Source: CAZRZN01 sp964604565 (lineage in GTDB: Bacteria > Pseudomonadota > Alphaproteobacteria > Rhodobacterales > Rhodobacteraceae). From it: a stretch of 9,614 nt of DNA. The notes beneath the pieces were generated by a model. The model was not told where the DNA came from. It searched no databases and saw nothing but the letters and a program-made list of their open reading frames with translations. The translations under genes and the position numbers were made by a program. This document shows, piece by piece, positions 6,478-9,614 of this stretch (the stretch's first letter is position 1; every line of letters begins with the position of its first letter). The DNA lies in contig CAZRZN010000158.1 in the NCBI GenBank assembly GCA_964604565.1, positions 1 through 9,614 on the forward strand, given 5' to 3'.

Positions 6478-6987
6478 TCAGTGGCAGGCGGGGCGGTCGC
6501 CCGGCAAGAGCACCTTGTCGATCACATGGATCACACCGTTGGAGGCCTCGATATCGGCGACGACGACGGTCGCCTCTTCACCGGTGCCATCGGCGATGCT
6601 GACGCCGGGATAGGCCGTGATGCAAAGCCGCTCCGATGTCAGCAAGGGCTTGTAGTAGTTCGCACCGGCGGCAAAATCATGCGACGTCAGCTTGCGGTCG
6701 TCCACGTGATACAGCAGCACGTCCGTCAGCTGCCCCTTGTTTTCCGGCATCAGCAACGTCTCGACCGTGCCCTCCGGCAGGGCGTCGAAGGCGGCATTCA
6801 GCGGCGCGTAGACGGTGAAGGGGCCGGGACCGGAGAGCGTCTCTGCCAGACCGGCGGCCTGCACGGCGGCAACGAGGGTGGAAAAGCGGTCATCCCCGGC
6901 GGCGATGTCGACGATGGTGTTGGCCTGTGCGGCCGAGCCGAAGCCGATGGCAAGCGCGGCGGCGGTCAATGTGGTTTTCAGTGTCAC
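6478..6987 (-). CDS. secreted fasciclin (FAS1) domain protein
   Basis: A 169-aa exported protein with a single FAS1 domain, a fold used in adhesion and surface association. Residues 1-22 form a signal peptide: MTLKTT, a hydrophobic core TAAALAIGFGSAA, and cleavage after AQA. The mature part begins NTIVDIAA and shows the FAS1 H1 motif PFTVYAPLNAAF (56-67), the central LLYHV (91-95) and the H2 motif GVIHVIDKVLLP (151-162). Cys122 and Cys168 could form a disulfide. The start is the GTG at 6987: no ATG fits the signal peptide, and GGGAG lies 9 nt upstream. The gene is divergent from the putative protease at 7223. A terminator lies some 200 bp downstream. Ligand and role are unknown; cell-surface or extracellular function is inference. 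Confidence 0.9.
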   Translation of the reverse strand: MTLKTTLTAAALAIGFGSAAQANTIVDIAAGDDRFSTLVAAVQAAGLAETLSGPGPFTVYAPLNAAFDALPEGTVETLLMPENKGQLTDVLLYHVDDRKLTSHDFAAGANYYKPLLTSERLCITAYPGVSIADGTGEEATVVVADIEASNGVIHVIDKVLLPGDRPACH

Positions 6988-7222
6988 GATTGGAAACTCC
7001 CTGTTTGCATAGTTGATCTTACGCGGGAGGGTTGCGGGCGGATGCCGACCTCGCGCGTCCGTCATGTCGCGTGATCTCGCCGTCAGCTCGGCCACCGGCC
7101 CGGAAATGCAACTTTCGGTCCGGCGCCTGCACGATCGGGCCGCATCGGGCGGCGTTGATTGTCCGGGACTCGGCGCGCCAAAGGCTGTAGGATTTCGCTG
7201 CGATCCGGATTGTGGATGACAG
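6988..7222. other. divergent intergenic region, FAS1 / putative protease
   Basis: This 235-bp region must contain both promoters. I see the GGGAG Shine-Dalgarno sequence of the FAS1 gene (minus strand, near 7000) and a weak GGA Shine-Dalgarno sequence 6 nt before the ATG at 7223. A 10-bp tandem pair ATCGGGCCGC / ATCGGGCGGC lies at 7134-7153. No sigma-70, EcfG or CtrA pattern convinces me here. Confidence 0.4.
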
Positions 7223-7897
7223 ATGCTCTGGCGCTGCAAATATCTGTGCTTGATCTTCCTGACAGCGCCCGCATGGGCGACCCCACTGCCCTGCGACAAC
7301 GATTTGCTGCTGGTGGAGACGGAGGATGTCGACCTGCACAATCGGGTGTGCAAGACAGCCTCTGCCGCCCTGCCCCGGCTCGACGCCTGTCATCTGACGC
7401 TGGACCGTCCCGTGACCTTCGCCTTCGAGACGGGACCGCCGCCGACCGAACCCGCCTGTCTGGGTCTGTATCATACGGGCAAGGATCGCATCATCCTGTG
7501 GCCGCCCGCGACATTCGCGCAGTTGCACGCCACTTCGGAGTATTGCGGAACGGTGCCCGCCCCAGATCTGTTCGACAGCATCGTGGTGCACGAACTGGCC
7601 CACGCGCTGACGGATCAGTCGGCGTGTCGGGAAACCGCCTGCACCGCAGATCGGGAATACATCGCCTATGCGCTGCAAATCGACAGTTTGCACCCCGGAG
7701 TGAGGGATCGCTTCATCGCGGAGAGCGCCCTCACGCCACCCTTTGGCGAAGATCGTCTCAACGACGTCATTCTGGCCTTTTCGCCGGCCACCTTTGCGGC
7801 GGCCGCATGGCTGCATTTTTCCGCCCCGGAAAACGGCTGCGCCTTTGTGGGCCGGATTCTGCGTGGCGACCACACCTTGTGGCGCGCGCTCGACTAG
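7223..7897 (+). CDS. putative secreted zinc metalloprotease (HExxH), uncharacterised
   Basis: A 224-aa protein that I cannot tie to a named family. It has an N-terminal signal peptide (MLWRCKYLCLIFLTAPAWA, likely cleaved after residue 19) and a clear zinc-protease signature HELAH at residues 123-127. Glu145 in REYIAYALQ, 18 residues after the second histidine, is placed to be the third zinc ligand as in gluzincin-type proteases. The predicted mature protein has eight cysteines (24, 43, 56, 79, 108, 135, 140, 206), an even number that suggests disulfide bonding in the periplasm or outside; two of them (135, 140) lie between the HExxH and the putative third ligand. There are no further membrane segments. 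The start ATG at 7223 gives the signal peptide but has only a weak Shine-Dalgarno sequence. It is divergent from the FAS1 gene and convergent with acr3. Protease activity is inferred from the motif alone. Confidence 0.75.
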   Translation: MLWRCKYLCLIFLTAPAWATPLPCDNDLLLVETEDVDLHNRVCKTASAALPRLDACHLTLDRPVTFAFETGPPPTEPACLGLYHTGKDRIILWPPATFAQLHATSEYCGTVPAPDLFDSIVVHELAHALTDQSACRETACTADREYIAYALQIDSLHPGVRDRFIAESALTPPFGEDRLNDVILAFSPATFAAAAWLHFSAPENGCAFVGRILRGDHTLWRALD

Positions 7898-7986
7898 ATC
7901 GCATGGCACGCATCGGCGCGATCCGGCCCGCCTATGGGGCAGAGGCCGCAGATCCGTTGCCCTTGTGACCGGCAGGCCGTCACCCA

Positions 7987-8018
7987 ACCCGCCCGGCTCA
8001 AGGCCCGGAAAGGCGGGT
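7987..8018 (-). terminator. possible hairpin end of the acr3 transcript
   Basis: ACCCGCC (7987-7993) and GGCGGGT (8012-8018) are complementary, with an internal CCGG/CCGG stem, and the 3' arm touches the acr3 stop codon (8018-8020). It lies in the 120-bp gap between convergent genes, where terminators are expected. No T-tract follows on either strand, so intrinsic termination is doubtful. Confidence 0.35.
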
Positions 8019-9028
8019 CAGCTGCCGAACCGCGCCCGCGTGCGGTTGGCAAACCAGACCAGCGTCAGCATCACCGGCACCTCGACCAGCACCCCCACGA
8101 CCGTCGCCAGCGCCGCGCCGGAGTTCAGGCCGAACAGACTGATCGCCACAGCCACCGCCAGTTCGAAGAAGTTGGAGGTGCCGATCAGCGCACAGGGTGC
8201 GGCGATGCGGTGCGGCACTTTCAACGCAAAGGCCGCCGCATAGGCCAGCGCGAAAATCCCGTAGCTTTGCAGGATGATCGGCACGGCGATCAGCACGATG
8301 ACAAAGGGTTTGGCCACGATCACCTGCCCCTGCAACCCGAAGAGGATCATCACCGTGACGATCAGACCCACAACGGAATAGGGTTTGACCCGCGCCTGAA
8401 ACGCCTTGATCGCCTTTGGATCGCCCAGCCGCCGGCGCGTCAGCATTCCCGCCACCAGCGGCAGCGCGATGAACAACAGGACCGACAGGACCAGCGTCTC
8501 CCATGGGACCGAAATATCCGTGACCCCCAGCAACACGGCGACGATGGGCGCAAAGGCTATGACCATGATCAGATCGTTCACGGAGACCTGCAACAGCGTA
8601 TAGGTCTCATCCCCGCGCGTCAGTTGCGACCAGACAAAGACCATCGCCGTGCAGGGCGCCGCCCCCAGCAGGATCAGCCCGGCGATATATTGCTGCGCGT
8701 CCTCCGGCGCGATCCAGCGCGCAAAGACGACCTCGAAGAACAGCACCGCGAGGGCCGCCATGGTAAAGGGTTTGATCAGCCAGTTGACCACCAGCGTGAT
8801 GATCAGCCCCCGCGGCTGGCGCGCCACGTCCCGCAGGGAGCCCGGATCGACGCCCACCATCATCGGATAGACCATGGCCCAGATCAGCACCGCCACCACA
8901 AGGTTGACGCTGGCGACTTCGGCGGCGGCCACACCCGCGACCAGACCGGGGGCGAGATTGCCCAGGGCAATGCCGGCCAGCATCGCCAGCGCAATCCAGA
9001 CGGACAGGAATTTCTCGAAGATGCCCAT
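8018..9028 (-). CDS. acr3: Acr3-type arsenite efflux permease
   Basis: A 336-aa inner-membrane protein of the ACR3 family (bile/arsenite/riboflavin transporter superfamily), which expels arsenite, and in some cases antimonite, using the proton gradient. About ten hydrophobic segments span the whole length. Family signatures are VYPMMVGVD (53-61), NWLIKPFTMAAL (82-93), LILLGAAPCTAMVFVWS (118-134) with the conserved functional Cys126, VNDLIMV (150-156) and LIGTSNFFELAVAVA (281-295). Glu289 and Glu316 are membrane-embedded acidic residues that could serve the proton-coupled step. The ATG at 9028 (MGIFEKF) has AGGGGA about 8 nt upstream; the reading frame stays open further upstream, but that part is antisense to proS and does not look like Acr3. 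No arsR, arsC or arsH lies next to it in the window, so its regulation cannot be inferred. Confidence 0.93.
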   Translation of the reverse strand: MGIFEKFLSVWIALAMLAGIALGNLAPGLVAGVAAAEVASVNLVVAVLIWAMVYPMMVGVDPGSLRDVARQPRGLIITLVVNWLIKPFTMAALAVLFFEVVFARWIAPEDAQQYIAGLILLGAAPCTAMVFVWSQLTRGDETYTLLQVSVNDLIMVIAFAPIVAVLLGVTDISVPWETLVLSVLLFIALPLVAGMLTRRRLGDPKAIKAFQARVKPYSVVGLIVTVMILFGLQGQVIVAKPFVIVLIAVPIILQSYGIFALAYAAAFALKVPHRIAAPCALIGTSNFFELAVAVAISLFGLNSGAALATVVGVLVEVPVMLTLVWFANRTRARFGS

Positions 9029-9283
9029 GGCCTTGGTCCCCTGTATCATCTGCCCGGCATCTGTGCCTTTTCGCCCTCTCATGGCAAGGGCCAAGGGCAT
9101 CGCGATCAAGGGCATCGCGAAACAGCCAAGCCCCGCGCCGGCCCTGCGGGGCCGACCGCGCCAGCCCTTCGCGAAGGACGCGCCACACAACACGCGCCAC
9201 GGACGGCCCGCGCGCCCGCCACCTCCCTTGCCTGCCCCCGGCCAACCCGCTACGAGGGGGAAAACCTGCCCAAGAGGACCAAC
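9029..9283. promoter_or_regulatory. divergent acr3 / proS control region
   Basis: The 255-bp region must hold the promoters of both genes. It contains a 15-bp tandem duplication with the core CAAGGGCATCGCGA (9092-9105 and 9107-9120), a GC hairpin CGGCCC-TGCG-GGGCCG (9139-9154) and a 12-bp perfect palindrome CCTTCGCGAAGG (9166-9177). The hairpin and palindrome would lie in or near the proS leader. I could not place -35/-10 elements with confidence and saw no recognisable ArsR operator. Confidence 0.4.
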
Positions 9284-9614
9284 ATGCGCCTGTCCCGCTA
9301 CTTCCTGCCCGTGCTCAAGGAAACGCCCTCCGAGGCGCAGATCGTCTCTCACCGCTACATGCTGCGCGCAGGCATGATCAAGCAGGCCAGCGCCGGGATC
9401 TATTCCTGGCTGCCGCTGGGCTACCGGGTGCTGCGCAACATCGAACAGATCGTGCATGAGGAACAGGTGCGCGCGGGACATATCCCGATGCTGATGCCCA
9501 CCCTTCAATCGGCCGACCTGTGGCGCGAATCCGGGCGCTATGAAGCCTTCGGCGCCGAAATGCTGCGCATCACCGACCGCCACGGGCGCGACATGCTCTA
9601 CGGTCCCACCAACG
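9284..9614 (+). CDS. proS: prolyl-tRNA synthetase, N-terminal part (runs off the right edge)
   Basis: Class II aminoacyl-tRNA synthetase charging tRNA-Pro. The 110 visible residues begin MRLSRYFLPVLKETPSEAQI and include the bacterial ProRS segments HRYMLRAGMIKQASAGIYSW (about 23-42), LPLGYRVL, the motif 1 region IPMLMPTLQSADLWRESGRY (about 67-86) and the start of motif 2 at YGPTN, where the window ends. The ATG at 9284 follows a GAGG Shine-Dalgarno sequence with a 6-nt spacer, and the N-terminus matches the family. The short N-terminal extension suits the alphaproteobacterial ProRS type, but the C-terminus is needed to say whether the editing (INS) domain is missing. It is divergent from acr3. 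Confidence 0.96.
   Translation, partial: MRLSRYFLPVLKETPSEAQIVSHRYMLRAGMIKQASAGIYSWLPLGYRVLRNIEQIVHEEQVRAGHIPMLMPTLQSADLWRESGRYEAFGAEMLRITDRHGRDMLYGPTN

Noticed and set aside
7159..7968. Long plus-strand frame overlapping the putative protease
   Set aside because: Out of frame with the signal peptide and HELAH-containing protein; no recognisable features.
9029..9583. In-frame upstream extension of acr3 (185 extra codons)
   Set aside because: Most of it is antisense to proS; Acr3 proteins start near MGIFEKF and the ATG at 9028 has its own Shine-Dalgarno sequence.

Overview
The window is GC-rich, every gene uses bacterial start and Shine-Dalgarno signals, and the gene content (alphaproteobacterial flagellin with an upstream CtrA-type box, a perM-hda-ppk cluster, an EcfG-type stress promoter, DUF1328/DUF883/holin-like membrane proteins) points to an alphaproteobacterium, most likely a Rhodobacterales (Roseobacter-type) chromosome. 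I see no insertion sequence, phage, CRISPR array, rRNA or tRNA. Most of the window is core chromosome; the least characterised gene is a predicted secreted HExxH protein at 7223-7897.

Layout. Positions 1-793 (minus) hold the first 264 codons of flagellin, cut by the window edge. The 318-bp gap upstream of it carries a textbook TTAA-N7-TTAAC CtrA box. Next is a compact minus-strand operon of three small membrane proteins: a DUF1328 protein (1766-1936, 56 aa), a DUF883/YqjD-like protein (1453-1737) and a holin-superfamily-III-like protein (1112-1453). A perfect GGAAC-N16-CGTT promoter lies 37 bp upstream of the first, so I predict general-stress control. Behind it runs a second minus-strand operon, perM-like permease (5062-6147) -> hda (4331-5065) -> ppk1 (2105-4279), with a 4-bp ATGA overlap between the first two. 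The ppk1 stop codon sits inside a 15-bp tandem repeat, and the usual partner ppx is not downstream.

Upstream of perM is a 330-bp leader or intergenic stretch with a strong intrinsic terminator (minus strand) and competing inverted repeats. Then come a secreted FAS1-domain protein (6478-6987, minus, GTG start) and, divergent from it, the secreted putative metalloprotease (7223-7897, plus). The right end holds an Acr3-type arsenite efflux permease (8018-9028, minus), convergent with the protease gene, and divergently the first 110 codons of proS (9284-9614, plus, cut by the edge).

How they fit together. Hda (DnaA inactivation through the sliding clamp) and Ppk1 (polyphosphate synthesis) join replication control and stress metabolism in one transcription unit, followed directly by an envelope stress cassette under its own promoter. 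Flagellin under CtrA fits the cell-cycle-linked motility known in this clade.
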